A stretch of DNA of 64,000 bases from Amorphoplanes digitatis (GCF_014205335.1 NZ_JACHNH010000001.1:9012001-9076000), one strand, 5' to 3'. Numbered from the stretch's first letter, positions 52,061 through 61,299 are shown. Numbers and translations: made by a program. The notes: a model not told the origin generated them from the sequence alone.

Positions 52061-53902
52061 ATGCTGCGCGCCGCCGCGTCCGTCGTCATGCTGCTCGGCT
52101 TCTACGTCGTCGCGCTGCTTCAGCTCCTGGCCGTGCTGGCCCTGGTGGCCTGGATCTCCGTGGAGTGGAGCGCGACGATCGGCATCAAGCTCGGCCTGCC
52201 CCTGCTGTTCGCCGTCGGCGCGACCGCGGTCGGCCTGTGGCGGGCGATCCGCACCCGGCCCGAGCCGATGCACGGGCTGATCGTCGCGCCGCACGACGCC
52301 CCCGAGTTGTGGGGCCTCGTGCAGGCCCTGGCGACCGAGGTCGGCACCCGGACGCCCGACGAGATCCGGCTGGTGCCGGAGGTCAACGCGGCGGTCAGCG
52401 AGGACGCCCGGCTGCTCGGCCTGATCGGCGGCCGGCGCCGGCTCTACCTGGGCATGCCGCTGCTCCAGGCCCTCTCCGTCGACCAGCTGCGCTCGGTCGT
52501 CGCACACGAGCTGGGGCACTACTCCGGGCGGCACACGCGGCTGGGCGCGGTCGCGTACCGGGGGCGGCTCGCGATCGGGCACACGATCGGCCGGATCGGA
52601 GCATGGAACCCGGTCGGCTGGGTCTTCCGCGGCTACGCGCGGCTCTACCTGCTCGTCGACAACGCCGCCTCGCGGCGCCAGGAGCTCGACGCCGACCGCG
52701 CGTCGGTGCGGGTGGCCGGCCCGGACGTCGCCACGTCCGCGCTGCGCGAGCTGCCGGTCATCGACGCGGCCTGGGACTTCTACTTCGGCGCGTACGTGTC
52801 GTGGGGCTGGGAGGCGGGCTTCGCGCCGGACGACATCTTCGGCGGCTTCGGCGCGCTGGTCGCCGCCCGCCACGAGGAGCTGGCGAAGATGCGCGGCGAG
52901 GAGCCCGAGGAGCACCGGTCGCGCTGGGACACCCACCCGTCGAACACCGAGCGGATCGCGGCCATGCGCGCCGCCCCGCAGGTGCCGCACCCGGTCGACG
53001 GCCGGCCGGCCGGTGCGCTGCTGCCCTCGATCGCCGTCGCCGGCGTCGCCCTGCAACAGGCCGTTGTCGAGGTCGGCAGCCGTCAGGTGCTGCCCTGGCC
53101 ACAGTTCACCGCCGCGGTCGCCACCGCACGCCTGCAGCGCAACGCCGACCGGATCTTCCGCTCGCTCGGCCGGCTCACCGGCGTGCCCGACCCGGGCCTC
53201 GGCACCCTCTTCGACCTGGTGGCCGCCGGCCGGCTCGGCGAGCTCGCCGAGGAGTTCCACCCGGACGTCACCCGCGAGGAGGCGGCGGTCAGGTTCGCCG
53301 CCATGATGGACATGCTCTTCGTGCTCGCCGCGGTCCGGTCCGGCGCCGCGTACTGGCGGCACTCGTGGTCGGCGCCGGTCACCCTGACCGACGCGGACGG
53401 CGCCGAGGTCGACTTCGAGGAGATGGCGAAGCTGGCGGTCTCGCCGGACACCGTCGAGCAGGCCCGTGCCCGGCTCGCCGGGGCCGGCGTCCGGGTCGAG
53501 GCGGCCGCGATCGTCGAGCGGGCCGCCACCGCAACCGGCGCGGGCGTCGTCGGCGCCCTGGCCAACTTCAAGATCGACGGCGTGCACAGCGACGTGATCC
53601 TGCTCGACCGCGGCTTCGTCTTCGTGCCCGGGCCCAAGTCGACCGACAACGGCAAGGACCGGCTGAAGGCGCTGATCAGCTCGGGGCCGGCCGAGGAGCT
53701 CGCCAAGCGTTACCACTTCCTGCCGTACGAGGAGGTCGCCACGGCGACGATCACCAAGCGCAGCCCGGTGCGGGCCGAGCTGCGCCTGCACGGCGGCGCG
53801 GTGATCGCGCTGGAGGGCCGCTGGACCGGCGAGGAGCTCGGCAAGAGCCAGGACGCCCTGCTCGCGGTCCTCGACCGGATCGTCCAGCGCTCGACGGACT
53901 GA
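52061..53902 (+). CDS. M48-family zinc metallopeptidase, membrane-bound
   Basis: The 613-residue product has two or three N-terminal membrane helices (VVMLLGFYVVALLQLLAVLA and the next), then the zinc motif VVAHELGHYS (about 146-155) and the third ligand in RRQELDADRA (about 207-213). This is the M48/HtpX pattern. A C-terminal region of about 250 residues is rich in Ala and has no clear domain. GGGGAGGAAACGTC precedes ATG 52061. It diverges from the PHP gene. A role in membrane protein quality control is likely for the family. Confidence 0.85.
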   Translation: MLRAAASVVMLLGFYVVALLQLLAVLALVAWISVEWSATIGIKLGLPLLFAVGATAVGLWRAIRTRPEPMHGLIVAPHDAPELWGLVQALATEVGTRTPDEIRLVPEVNAAVSEDARLLGLIGGRRRLYLGMPLLQALSVDQLRSVVAHELGHYSGRHTRLGAVAYRGRLAIGHTIGRIGAWNPVGWVFRGYARLYLLVDNAASRRQELDADRASVRVAGPDVATSALRELPVIDAAWDFYFGAYVSWGWEAGFAPDDIFGGFGALVAARHEELAKMRGEEPEEHRSRWDTHPSNTERIAAMRAAPQVPHPVDGRPAGALLPSIAVAGVALQQAVVEVGSRQVLPWPQFTAAVATARLQRNADRIFRSLGRLTGVPDPGLGTLFDLVAAGRLGELAEEFHPDVTREEAAVRFAAMMDMLFVLAAVRSGAAYWRHSWSAPVTLTDADGAEVDFEEMAKLAVSPDTVEQARARLAGAGVRVEAAAIVERAATATGAGVVGALANFKIDGVHSDVILLDRGFVFVPGPKSTDNGKDRLKALISSGPAEELAKRYHFLPYEEVATATITKRSPVRAELRLHGGAVIALEGRWTGEELGKSQDALLAVLDRIVQRSTD

Positions 53903-53924
53903 GCGAGGCCTTAGGCTGCGCCGC

Positions 53925-54887
53925 ATGCGGACGATCGACTGGGCGGACGGCGCCATCGAGATCATCGACCAGACGGCGCTGCCGGAGGAGCTGCGGGTGC
54001 TGCGGCTGGCAACGGTCGCCGAGCTGGTCGCGGCGATCCGGTCGCTGGCGGTTCGCGGCGCGCCCGCGCTCGGCGTCGCCGGCGCCTTCGGGGTGGCGCT
54101 CGCGGCCCGGCAGTTCGCCGGCGACGACGCGGCGCTCGCCGACGCCGTACGCCTGGTGGAGCATGCCCGGCCCACGGCGGTGAACCTCGCGTCCGGTGCC
54201 CGGCGGGCCGCGGCGCGGCTGCCGGCCGGGCCGGACGCCGTGCTGGCGGAGGCGTGCGCGGTGCGCGACGAGGAGATCGCCGCCTCGGCCGCAATGGCCG
54301 CGCTCGGCGCCGACCTGATTGTCGAGCTCTGCGGCGCGCGACCCCGGCTGCTGACCCACTGCAACACCGGGCGCCTCGCGGCGGTGACCGGAGGCACGGC
54401 GCTGGGCGTGGTGACCGAGCTGCACCGACGCGGCGCGCTCGCCGGGGTGATCGCCAGCGAGACGCGGCCGCTGCTACAGGGCGCCCGGCTGACCGCGTGG
54501 GAGCTGAGCGAGGCGGGCATCGACTTCCGGGTGGCCGTCGACTCGGCCGGCCCGTTCCTGCTGGCCCGGGGCGAGGCCGACGCGGTGATCCTCGGCGCGG
54601 ACCGGATCTGCGCGAACGGCGACGTGATCAACAAGATCGGCAGTTACGCGCACGCGCTCGGCGCGCGCCGAGCGGGACTGCCGTTCGTCGTGGTCGCGCC
54701 GGAGTCGACCGTGGACACCGGCACCCCGGACGGCGCCGCGGTGGAGATCGAGGACCGCGGCGCGGCCGAGGTCACCGGCTACTCCGACGCGGTGAATCCG
54801 GCCTTCGACGTGACGCCGCACGACCTGGTCACCGCGATCGTGACGGACCGGCGGGTGGTCCGCCTCGACCGCGGCGAGCGTCTTTAG
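53925..54887 (+). CDS. mtnA: S-methyl-5-thioribose-1-phosphate isomerase
   Basis: The 320-residue product has the family blocks AVRGAPALGVAGA (about 44-56), LLTHCNTGRLA with the catalytic Cys (about 146), IASETRPLLQGARLTAWEL and LGADRICANGDVINKIGSYA with the catalytic Asp (about 225). It isomerises methylthioribose-1-phosphate in methionine salvage. No other mtn gene is adjacent. It is slightly shorter than usual at the N-terminus. Convergent with the DinB-like gene, overlapping it by 4 nt. Confidence 0.9.
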   Translation: MRTIDWADGAIEIIDQTALPEELRVLRLATVAELVAAIRSLAVRGAPALGVAGAFGVALAARQFAGDDAALADAVRLVEHARPTAVNLASGARRAAARLPAGPDAVLAEACAVRDEEIAASAAMAALGADLIVELCGARPRLLTHCNTGRLAAVTGGTALGVVTELHRRGALAGVIASETRPLLQGARLTAWELSEAGIDFRVAVDSAGPFLLARGEADAVILGADRICANGDVINKIGSYAHALGARRAGLPFVVVAPESTVDTGTPDGAAVEIEDRGAAEVTGYSDAVNPAFDVTPHDLVTAIVTDRRVVRLDRGERL

Positions 54888-55468
54888 GCCGGCTGCCCGG
54901 CCGCCGGCTTCCAGGGCTTGATCCACGGCGATTCCGGCCAGCCCTCGGCCGCGGCCATGATCGGGTACGCCGTGCCGCCGTCCAGGGCCTCGCGGATGAT
55001 GTCGGCGTGCCCCGCGTGCCGGGCCGTCTCCTGGATCAGGTGCAGCAGCACCCAGCGGACCGACCAGTTGTCCAGGTCCTTCGGGTTCCACGGCACCGAG
55101 TGGTCGACCGGCACGTCCTGCCCGAGGTCCGCGATCTCGGCGATGGTCCGCTCGGTCCGGGCGGCGACCCGGTCGTAGTTCGCGAAGACGTCCTCGATCG
55201 TCTCGTCGTCCCGGAGGGCGAAGTTGTCGGCGTAGGCCTGGTAGTCCAGCTCGCGCGGCTCCCGGCGCACCGTGTCGATCCAGTTCTCCTCGGTCGACGA
55301 GCAGTGCTTGATCAGGCCGCCGACGGTCAGTTCGCTCGCGGTGGGCGCGGCGCGCAGCTGCTCGGGCGTGAGCCCGTACGCGGTGAGCCTGATGACGTGA
55401 CGCATCTGGGCGAGGTAGGCGAGCAGGCCCTCCCGCTCGTTGGCGATGGCACCGACCTGACCAGGCAT
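54884..55468 (-). CDS. DinB/DUF664-family protein
   Basis: The 194-residue product contains LTVGGLIKHCSSTEENWIDT, SVRWVLLHLIQETARHAGHA and DIIREALDGG, the three His-bearing helices of DUF664/mini-circle-type DinB proteins. These are metal-binding four-helix bundles, some mycothiol-dependent. The substrate is unknown. It overlaps the mtnA end by 4 nt and lies 42 nt from the tyrA stop. Confidence 0.85.
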   Translation of the reverse strand: MPGQVGAIANEREGLLAYLAQMRHVIRLTAYGLTPEQLRAAPTASELTVGGLIKHCSSTEENWIDTVRREPRELDYQAYADNFALRDDETIEDVFANYDRVAARTERTIAEIADLGQDVPVDHSVPWNPKDLDNWSVRWVLLHLIQETARHAGHADIIREALDGGTAYPIMAAAEGWPESPWIKPWKPAAGQPA

Positions 55469-55510
55469 TGGCCTGTCTCCTGTCCTGTTGTCCGGGCTTA
55501 CCGCCCCAGC

Positions 55511-56479
55511 CTAGGAACCATTGCGGTCAGTTTCCGGCCGCAATCCCATGACCTTGCCGTCTTTTATCGCCGAGACCCACCCGCCGGCCCGGCCCAGCGC
55601 CAGCAGCGCCTCGACGTCGGCGGGCACCTCGACCGGCTCACCGGGCCGCGGTGGCCAGGCCCGCCGCAACTCGCTGGACGGTCGCAGCCCGGCGGTCAGG
55701 GCCGCGATCGGGTCGTCGAGCTCCAGTTCCCGGGCGAAGGACGCCAGGTCGTCGATGACCGCGGCCAGCACCTGTCGCACCGCGGGCGCGTTGCCGCCGC
55801 ACATGGCCGCGATCAGCTCGGGCCGGGTCGCGGCCACCCGCGTGCCGTCCCGGAACGATCCGGCCGCCAGCGTGCCGGCCAGCGGGTTGCCGGCCAGCAC
55901 GCCGCTGAGCGCGGCGGCCAGCAGGTGCGGCACGTGGCTGATCCCGGCCACCGCCCGGTCGTGTTCCGCGGCGGTCACCGGCACGACGCGCGCACCGAGC
56001 CGGGTGAACAGCCGGGCGAGTGCCAGCCAGTCGGCGGGGTCGGTGTCGCCCGGCTCGAGGCAGAGCACCCAGGCGCAGCCGTCGAAGAGCCGCGGATCGC
56101 CGGCCGCGAAGCCCGAGGACTCCTTGCCCGCCATCGGATGGCCGCCGACGAACCGGCGATCGCCGATCAGGTTCCGGACCGGTCCCTTGACCGAGGTGAC
56201 GTCGGTGATCAGCCCCGGGTAGCCACCGAGGCCGGCCAGGACGCCGGGTATCGCCGGCAGCGGCACCGCGAGCACGGCGACCTCGGTGTCCGCGACGGCC
56301 TCGGCGATGCTGTCGGCCACCCGCCAGGCGTCCGTGCTCCCGGACGACCTCGCCTGTGCCCGGGCGGCCTCGCGGGTCTCCGCGCCGGCGTCGTAGCCGG
56401 TGACCCGGTGTCCGTCCGCCGCGAGGGCCCGCAGCAGGGAACCGCCGATGAGACCGAGTCCGATGACCGCGACATTCAC
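55511..56479 (-). CDS. tyrA: Prephenate dehydrogenase
   Basis: The 322-residue product has the NAD(P)-binding motif VAVIGLGLIGGS (about 3-14), TDVTSVKGPV (about 97), GGHPMAGKESSGF (about 116-128) and AAEHDRAVAGISHVPHLLAA (about 195). This is TyrA, making 4-hydroxyphenylpyruvate for tyrosine. GTG 56479 is taken because VNVAVIGLG begins there. No aroH/pheA domain is fused. It diverges from the propeller-like secreted gene at 56584. Confidence 0.9.
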   Translation of the reverse strand: MNVAVIGLGLIGGSLLRALAADGHRVTGYDAGAETREAARAQARSSGSTDAWRVADSIAEAVADTEVAVLAVPLPAIPGVLAGLGGYPGLITDVTSVKGPVRNLIGDRRFVGGHPMAGKESSGFAAGDPRLFDGCAWVLCLEPGDTDPADWLALARLFTRLGARVVPVTAAEHDRAVAGISHVPHLLAAALSGVLAGNPLAGTLAAGSFRDGTRVAATRPELIAAMCGGNAPAVRQVLAAVIDDLASFARELELDDPIAALTAGLRPSSELRRAWPPRPGEPVEVPADVEALLALGRAGGWVSAIKDGKVMGLRPETDRNGS

Positions 56480-56557
56480 GCCGGAGACTCTTGCACACCC
56501 CTTCGATATCAGCCGTAAGTACGTGTCGCTTTTCGTCCGTTTCGCCACTAGATAGCC

Positions 56558-56583
56558 ATGATCGATACGTTTACGTTGATCAT
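56558..56583. promoter_or_regulatory. AT-rich inverted repeat abutting the secreted-protein start
   Basis: ATGATC and GATCAT flank 14 nt that include TACGTTTACG. The right arm ends directly before GTG 56584. The outer blocks match the palindrome at 26593-26610. No Shine-Dalgarno is seen, so the mRNA may be leaderless or the start may lie elsewhere. Confidence 0.4.
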
Positions 56584-57723
56584 GTGACGTACAGGGGCAA
56601 ACTTCTCGTATCCGGCATCGTGTGCGCCGTCCTCGCGACGCTGACGACCCCGGCGAAGGCGGCACCCTCCGAGACGCCCGACGCCGTGCCGGGCTTCAAC
56701 GGGACGGTCCTCGCGGTGGCCTACTCGGGCAACACCGCCTACGTCGGCGGCGACTTCACCGCCGCGCTCGTCAACGGCAAGCTGGTCAAGCGGTCCAGGC
56801 TGGCGGCCGTCGACGCGGTGACCGGCGAGCTGCTGCCCTGGGCGCCCGCCGCGGACGGCCGGGTCAAGGCGCTGGCGGTCAGCGGCTCCTCCGTCTATGT
56901 CGGCGGCGACTTCGGCTCCGTCGGCGGGCAGCGGCGGGACAGCCTCGCGCGGCTCGACGCCAGCAGCGGGGCGCTGTCCGCCACGTTCGACCACGCGATC
57001 GACGGCCGGCCGTACGCGCTGGTGGCCGGCAACGGCCGGCTTTACCTCGGCGGGACGATCACGGGAGTCGACGGGCAGGCCCGGTCCGGGCTGGCCGCGT
57101 TCGACCTGAGCACCGGCGCCCTGGACGGCAAGTGGAAGCCGGCCGTCGACAACCAGGTCGAGTCGCTGGCGGCCGGCGCCGGGCGAATCTACGTCGGCGG
57201 CAGGTTCCGCAAGGTCAACAGCACCGCCGGGTACGACCGGCTGGTCGCCCTCGACCCGGCCGCCGCCAAGATCGTCACGGGCTTCCGGCCGAGGTCGCCG
57301 GTCATCACCTTCGCCATCGCGGTCACCGCAGGCGGGGTGTACGCCGCCAACGGCGGCCGCGGCGGTACGGCGACCGCGTACAGCCTCACCGGCACCACCC
57401 GCTGGACCGCGACGTTCGACGGCGACGCGCAGGCCGTCGCGGTGCTGGGCGACACGGTCTACGTCGGCGGGCACTTCGACGCGGCCTGCCGGACGGCCCG
57501 GACGGGCACGAACGGCGTGTGCATCGACGGCGCCGACGACCGGGTGAAGCTCGTGGGGCTCGCGGTCGGGGACGGCCACCTGCGCGACTGGGCCGCCGAC
57601 GGCAACGGCATCGAGGGCGTCCTCGCGATGGCCGTCAATCCCGGCCTTGCCGCCGTGGCGGCCGGCGGCGCCTTCACCACGATCGGTGGGCGGACGCAGA
57701 AGCGTTTCGTGCAGTTCAGCTGA
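56584..57723 (+). CDS. Secreted delta-60/propeller-like repeat protein
   Basis: The product is about 379 residues with a signal peptide (LLVSGIVCAVLATLTTPAKA). Repeats contain AVAYSGNTAYVGGDF, ALAVSGSSVYVGGDFG and SLAAGAGRIYVGGRF, with a period of about 45-55 residues. VYVGGxF is a delta-60/propeller-like blade mark. GTG 56584 is chosen for the signal peptide, but no Shine-Dalgarno is present; a frame open since 56491 exists. A nested hairpin follows. Function is unknown; a surface role is inferred. Confidence 0.7.
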   Translation: MTYRGKLLVSGIVCAVLATLTTPAKAAPSETPDAVPGFNGTVLAVAYSGNTAYVGGDFTAALVNGKLVKRSRLAAVDAVTGELLPWAPAADGRVKALAVSGSSVYVGGDFGSVGGQRRDSLARLDASSGALSATFDHAIDGRPYALVAGNGRLYLGGTITGVDGQARSGLAAFDLSTGALDGKWKPAVDNQVESLAAGAGRIYVGGRFRKVNSTAGYDRLVALDPAAAKIVTGFRPRSPVITFAIAVTAGGVYAANGGRGGTATAYSLTGTTRWTATFDGDAQAVAVLGDTVYVGGHFDAACRTARTGTNGVCIDGADDRVKLVGLAVGDGHLRDWAADGNGIEGVLAMAVNPGLAAVAAGGAFTTIGGRTQKRFVQFS

Positions 57724-57731
57724 GGTCGCTC

Positions 57732-57802
57732 AGCAACGGGCATTACTCCGCACCGCGGGGCCGCATCCCTTTGGGCGAGGGATGCGGCCCCGTCCCGTTG
57801 CT
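57732..57802. terminator. Nested hairpin between convergent genes
   Basis: GGGGCCGCATCCCT pairs perfectly with 57778-57791 as the core (14 bp). AGCAACGGG and CCCGTTGCT form an outer 9-bp stem around it. It ends both the secreted gene and the M23 gene. Confidence 0.85.
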
Positions 57803-58560
57803 CAGGCCTTGCAGTCGTGCGCCTTCTTCCAGGCCGCGACCTCGGACACCGGGCTCTTGCCGCCGTTCTTGCGCCAGGACTTCAGGTAGTCCGCCGGCCA
57901 GATCACGCCGCGGCGGACCTTCCAGTCGCCGGTCCTGGCGCACGGCGGCGAGATCCCGTAGTGCAGGTGGCACACGCCGTTGGCGTTGCCGGTGTGGCCG
58001 ACGTCGCCGACCCGCTGGCCCGCCTCGACCCGGACGCCCGCCTTGATGCCGGGCGCGATCCGGCTCAGGTGCGAGCCGTAGTAGCGCACGCCGTCGTCGC
58101 CGACGATCGAGACCGAGAGGCCGCCGTTGAGCGGGCCGTCCGGCTTCCCCTTCACGTACGCGTCCGTGCGGCTCACCTCGAGCACGACGCCGCTGGTCGT
58201 GGCCACTGCGGGCTCACCGCAGTCGGCGAAGATGTCCGTCGCGGGGTATTTCGAGTGGGTCGGGTGGAACGCCACGTTCGACGCCTTCACCGGGAAGACG
58301 TATTTCACCCGCACCGGCGCCGTGCTCGTCGCCGGTGCCGAGCTCGTCGTCGGCGCGGCGCTCACCGTGGCCGCTGGGGCGCTCTCCGGGGAGGCCGCGT
58401 CCGCGGCCGCCACCGGCGACGGCACCACGAACTCGGGCGTCACCGTGGCCGCCGGCGTGCCGCCGGGCGAGCCGCAGGCGGCGAGCGAGCAGGCCGCGAC
58501 GGTCAGGACGGAGAACAAACGCAGGGAAAGCACCGGGCCATACTGGCAGAAGTCATCCAT
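57802..58560 (-). CDS. M23-family peptidoglycan endopeptidase-like lipoprotein
   Basis: The 252-residue product has a signal sequence with a lipobox (SLAAC, about residue 28). An Ala/Pro/Ser linker follows, then an M23/LysM-free peptidase domain with HPTHSKYPATDIFADCG (Asp ligand), GVVLEVS and GVCHLHYGIS (HxH). M23 enzymes cut cell-wall cross-links. The first metal His is displaced in THSKYPATD but the spacing fits. ATG 58560 is taken as the start. Confidence 0.8.
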   Translation of the reverse strand: MDDFCQYGPVLSLRLFSVLTVAACSLAACGSPGGTPAATVTPEFVVPSPVAAADAASPESAPAATVSAAPTTSSAPATSTAPVRVKYVFPVKASNVAFHPTHSKYPATDIFADCGEPAVATTSGVVLEVSRTDAYVKGKPDGPLNGGLSVSIVGDDGVRYYGSHLSRIAPGIKAGVRVEAGQRVGDVGHTGNANGVCHLHYGISPPCARTGDWKVRRGVIWPADYLKSWRKNGGKSPVSEVAAWKKAHDCKA

Positions 58561-58629
58561 CAGCGCCGACCTACCGGTGCTGGATAGGCTGGCCGTCACT
58601 GGCCGGCGAACCGGATGGAGGGTGCGACG

Positions 58630-59028
58630 ATGGCCGAACAGCACGGAGCCTGGCACGGTGCGGCCCAGCCGCCCGCCGGCTGGCTGCCCGGTCGCCCGCC
58701 GCCGCCCCGCGGGCTCCCGCCCGGCCCGCCGCCGCGCCCGGTCTACCGCGAGCCGCACCCGGTCGGCGCCGGGCCGCTGCTCGCCGGCGCCGGCGCGACC
58801 CTGGTGTGGTTCACGCTGTTCGGCTCGCTCGGCCGGGACCTGCTCGGCTATGCGTGGTGGACGATCGCCGCCGCGATCTCGGCCTGGGTCGTCGCCGCCG
58901 TGCTGGCCGTGCTCGGCGACCGCGGCACGGCCACCGGGGTTGCCCTCGTCGCCGCGGTCGGTCTATCGATCGCCGCAAGTGTCATCGCGGTGCGCTGGAT
59001 CACCACCAACGACTGGCCGCTGTGGTGA
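58630..59028 (+). CDS. Pro-rich membrane protein
   Basis: The 132-residue product has a Pro/Gly/Ala-rich cytoplasmic N-terminal region (about 1-50) and three predicted membrane helices (GAGPLLAGAGATLVWFTLFG, WWTIAAAISAWVVAAVLAVL, and VALVAAVGLSIAASVIAV). ATG 58630 is chosen because GGAGGGTGCGACG precedes it; ATG 58615 lies on the Shine-Dalgarno side. I recognise no family. Confidence 0.65.
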   Translation: MAEQHGAWHGAAQPPAGWLPGRPPPPRGLPPGPPPRPVYREPHPVGAGPLLAGAGATLVWFTLFGSLGRDLLGYAWWTIAAAISAWVVAAVLAVLGDRGTATGVALVAAVGLSIAASVIAVRWITTNDWPLW

Positions 59029-59131
59029 ATGTCCAGCTCTGCGCCGGTGTGTCATCGACGAAACGTGTACCTGTGGTGGCGCAGCGCACTCGGCCTTGAC
59101 GAACGTCGCGCCGCTGGGCACGCTCGGCTTC

Positions 59132-59299
59132 ATGGCCCACGTACCGCAACGGCTCGACCCGGATCGTCGCCGTCGCCGTCTTGAGTTGTTGGCCGCCCTG
59201 GCCGATGCCAAGTCGGCCCGCGAGCACAGCCAGCCCCGGCGACTGCGCGGTGCCCGGCTCCGCGAGTTGATCGCAAACCGCCGTCGCCTCGCGAACTGA
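59132..59299 (+). CDS. Small basic protein, uncertain
   Basis: The 55-residue frame contains QRLDPDRRRRRLELLAALAD and RLRGARLRELIANRRR, strongly basic and helical. It lies alone between the membrane protein and the tadA partner. No convincing Shine-Dalgarno is visible, so it may not be real. Confidence 0.35.
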   Translation: MAHVPQRLDPDRRRRRLELLAALADAKSAREHSQPRRLRGARLRELIANRRRLAN

Positions 59300-59398
59300 G
59301 TTTTCCGGCTTTGGCCTCCTTCGGGGCGTGGCGCTGCACTTGCGCCGCGCCAACGGCTACCGTCAGGCGCTGAGGACCACAGTTCCGTGGGGGGATTC

Positions 59399-59923
59399 GT
59401 GTCGATTTTCGCTGCCGCCGTCGTTCGGGGCAAGAACGGGTGGACGGCGTCGGAGCTGGAGCTCGCCGGCCTTGCCGATTTGGACGAGGTCGTGGACCGG
59501 CTTCGCGACGCCGAGCCGGACGCAGAGCTGTCGCTGCTCTTCGTCGAGGCCGACGATCAGTACCTGGTGATTCTGCGCCTCGATGAGGGCGAGGACCTGC
59601 GCGTGTTCGGCTCCGACTCGGCGTACGCCGACGAGTCGCGGCTCGGTGCGCTGCTGCTCGCCGACATCGAGACGCCCGCGCTCGAGCTGGACGACCTGGC
59701 GACGCCCAGGACCGCCTCGGACGACGACGAGGACGACCGTCCGGCCGCCGACCCCGACGCCGACCCGGTCGGCGACGTCGAGATCCTCACCGATCTCGGT
59801 GTGGGCTCGCACCGGCTGCTGACGCTGTGCGGGCTGGAGGGCATGCTGCCGGCGGACGTCACCGCGGAGATCTGCCAGAAGCTGGGCTGCGGCGACGAGA
59901 TGGAAGAGCTGCGCGAGGCCTGA
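59399..59923 (+). CDS. tRNA adenosine deaminase-associated protein (TIGR03941 type)
   Basis: The 174-residue product has an N-terminal domain with ELAGLADLDEVVDRLRDAEP and LRLDEGEDLRVFGSDSAYA. An acidic linker and a helical end (LTLCGLEGMLPADVTAEICQ) follow. It is the usual upstream partner of tadA in actinobacteria; its role is unknown. GTG 59399 has GGGGGGATT upstream. Its TGA overlaps the ATG of tadA by one nucleotide. Confidence 0.85.
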   Translation: MSIFAAAVVRGKNGWTASELELAGLADLDEVVDRLRDAEPDAELSLLFVEADDQYLVILRLDEGEDLRVFGSDSAYADESRLGALLLADIETPALELDDLATPRTASDDDEDDRPAADPDADPVGDVEILTDLGVGSHRLLTLCGLEGMLPADVTAEICQKLGCGDEMEELREA

Positions 59924-60369
59924 TGCTCCGTCCGAAGCACGAGGAGTGGATGCGGCGGGCGCTGTCCGTCGCGTCCGCATCGTCGGAGGACGTCCCGGTC
60001 GGCGCCGTCGTCTACGACCCGGACGGCGTGGAACTGGCCGCGGCCGGCAACGAGCGCGAGCTGAACGGCGACCCGACCGCGCACGCGGAGATCATCGCGC
60101 TGCGCCGGGCCGCCGTGCTCACCGGAAGCTGGCGCCTCGAGGGCTGCACCCTGGTGGTGACGCTGGAGCCGTGCACGATGTGCGCCGGGGCGCTGGTGCT
60201 GGCCCGGGTGTCGCGGCTCGTCTTCGGGGCCTGGGAGCCGAAGACGGGTGCGGTGGGCTCCCTCTGGGACGTGGTCCGGGACCGGCGCCTGAACCACCGC
60301 CCAGAGGTGTACGCGGGCATCCTGGAGGACGAGTGCGCGGCGATGCTGCGCACGTTCTTCCGGCCTTAG
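59923..60369 (+). CDS. tadA: tRNA-specific adenosine deaminase
   Basis: The 148-residue product deaminates A34 of tRNA-Arg to inosine. The zinc site is PTAHAEIIAL (HAE, about residue 53) with LEPCTMCAGAL (PCxxC, about 82-86). AVTGS and the C-terminal FFRP fit the family. It is coupled to the upstream partner (TGATG). Length is standard. Confidence 0.95.
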   Translation: MLRPKHEEWMRRALSVASASSEDVPVGAVVYDPDGVELAAAGNERELNGDPTAHAEIIALRRAAVLTGSWRLEGCTLVVTLEPCTMCAGALVLARVSRLVFGAWEPKTGAVGSLWDVVRDRRLNHRPEVYAGILEDECAAMLRTFFRP

Positions 60370-60387
60370 GCGATCGCGCTCCCGGCC

Positions 60388-61095
60388 TCAGCTGATCGCG
60401 GTGTCCAGGCCGATCTGCACCATGTCGGAGAAGCCCTGCTCGCGCTGGGCGGAGTCCATCTTCTCGCCGCGCTTGATGTGGTCGCTGACCGTCAGGATGG
60501 TCAGCGCCTTGGCGCCGTAGCGGGCCGCGATCGTGTAGATGGCGGCGGACTCCATCTCGACGGCGAGCACGCCGTAGTCGCAGAGCGTGTCGTAGAGGTC
60601 GGGACGGTCCGTGTAGAACGCGTCCGCGGCCAGGATCGGACCGACCCGCATCGCGATGCCCCGCCGCTCGGCAACCTCGGCCGCGGTGCGCAGCAGCGAG
60701 AAGTCCGCGACGGGCGCGTAGTCGATGAGCCCGTCGAACCGGACCCGGTTCATGTTCGAGTCCGTGGCGGACCCGATGGCGGCGATGACGTCACCGAGCT
60801 GGAGGTCCTCGGCGAGCGCCCCGCAGGAACCGATCCGGATCACGGACTTGACGCCGTACTCGTTGATCAGCTCGTGGGTGTAGATCGAGGCCGAGGGCAT
60901 GCCCATGCCGGAACCCTGCACGGAGACGGGCACGCCCTGCCAGGTGCCGGTGAAGCCCAGCATGCCCCGTACCTGCGTGTAACAGACGGGGTCCTTCAGG
61001 AACGTCTCGGCGATCCACTTCGCCCGCATCGGATCCCCCGGTAGGAGGACCCGCTCGGCGATGTCGCCCGGCTGCGCGCCGATGTGCACACTCAT
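60388..61095 (-). CDS. deoD: Purine-nucleoside phosphorylase
   Basis: The 235-residue product is PNP of the hexameric DeoD family: MSVHIGAQPGDIAERVLLPG, GMGMPSASIYTHEL (about 62-75), RIGSCGALAEDL, LAVEMESAAIYT (about 178-189) and LTVSDHIKRGE. It splits purine nucleosides with phosphate. ATG 61095 is chosen for length and MSVHIG; an extended frame from 61149 exists. It is convergent with tadA. Confidence 0.95.
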   Translation of the reverse strand: MSVHIGAQPGDIAERVLLPGDPMRAKWIAETFLKDPVCYTQVRGMLGFTGTWQGVPVSVQGSGMGMPSASIYTHELINEYGVKSVIRIGSCGALAEDLQLGDVIAAIGSATDSNMNRVRFDGLIDYAPVADFSLLRTAAEVAERRGIAMRVGPILAADAFYTDRPDLYDTLCDYGVLAVEMESAAIYTIAARYGAKALTILTVSDHIKRGEKMDSAQREQGFSDMVQIGLDTAIS

Positions 61096-61203
61096 GACCT
61101 GGATCCTGCCAGGCGGGCCGGACGAAGGCGCGATGACCTCAAGGTTCACCGCAGGAGCCGACCCGGCCGCGAGGCTCGCCGGGCGTCGGGTAACCTACTT
61201 CGC

Positions 61204-61290
61204 GGTGGTGTGTCCGAGCGGCCTAAGGAGCACGCCTCGAAAGCGTGTGAGGGTGCAAGCCCTCCAAGGGTTCAAATCCCTTCACCACCG
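61204..61290 (+). tRNA. tRNA-Ser (CGA)
   Basis: The sequence folds as a tRNA: acceptor GGTGGTG with CACCACC, a long class II variable arm (GAGGG/CCCTC type), T-loop GGTTCAAATCC, and anticodon loop CTCGAAA giving anticodon CGA. It reads UCG serine codons. No CCA is encoded. Discriminator base is G. A hairpin at 61300 follows. Confidence 0.95.
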
Positions 61291-61299
61291 CTCATAGCA

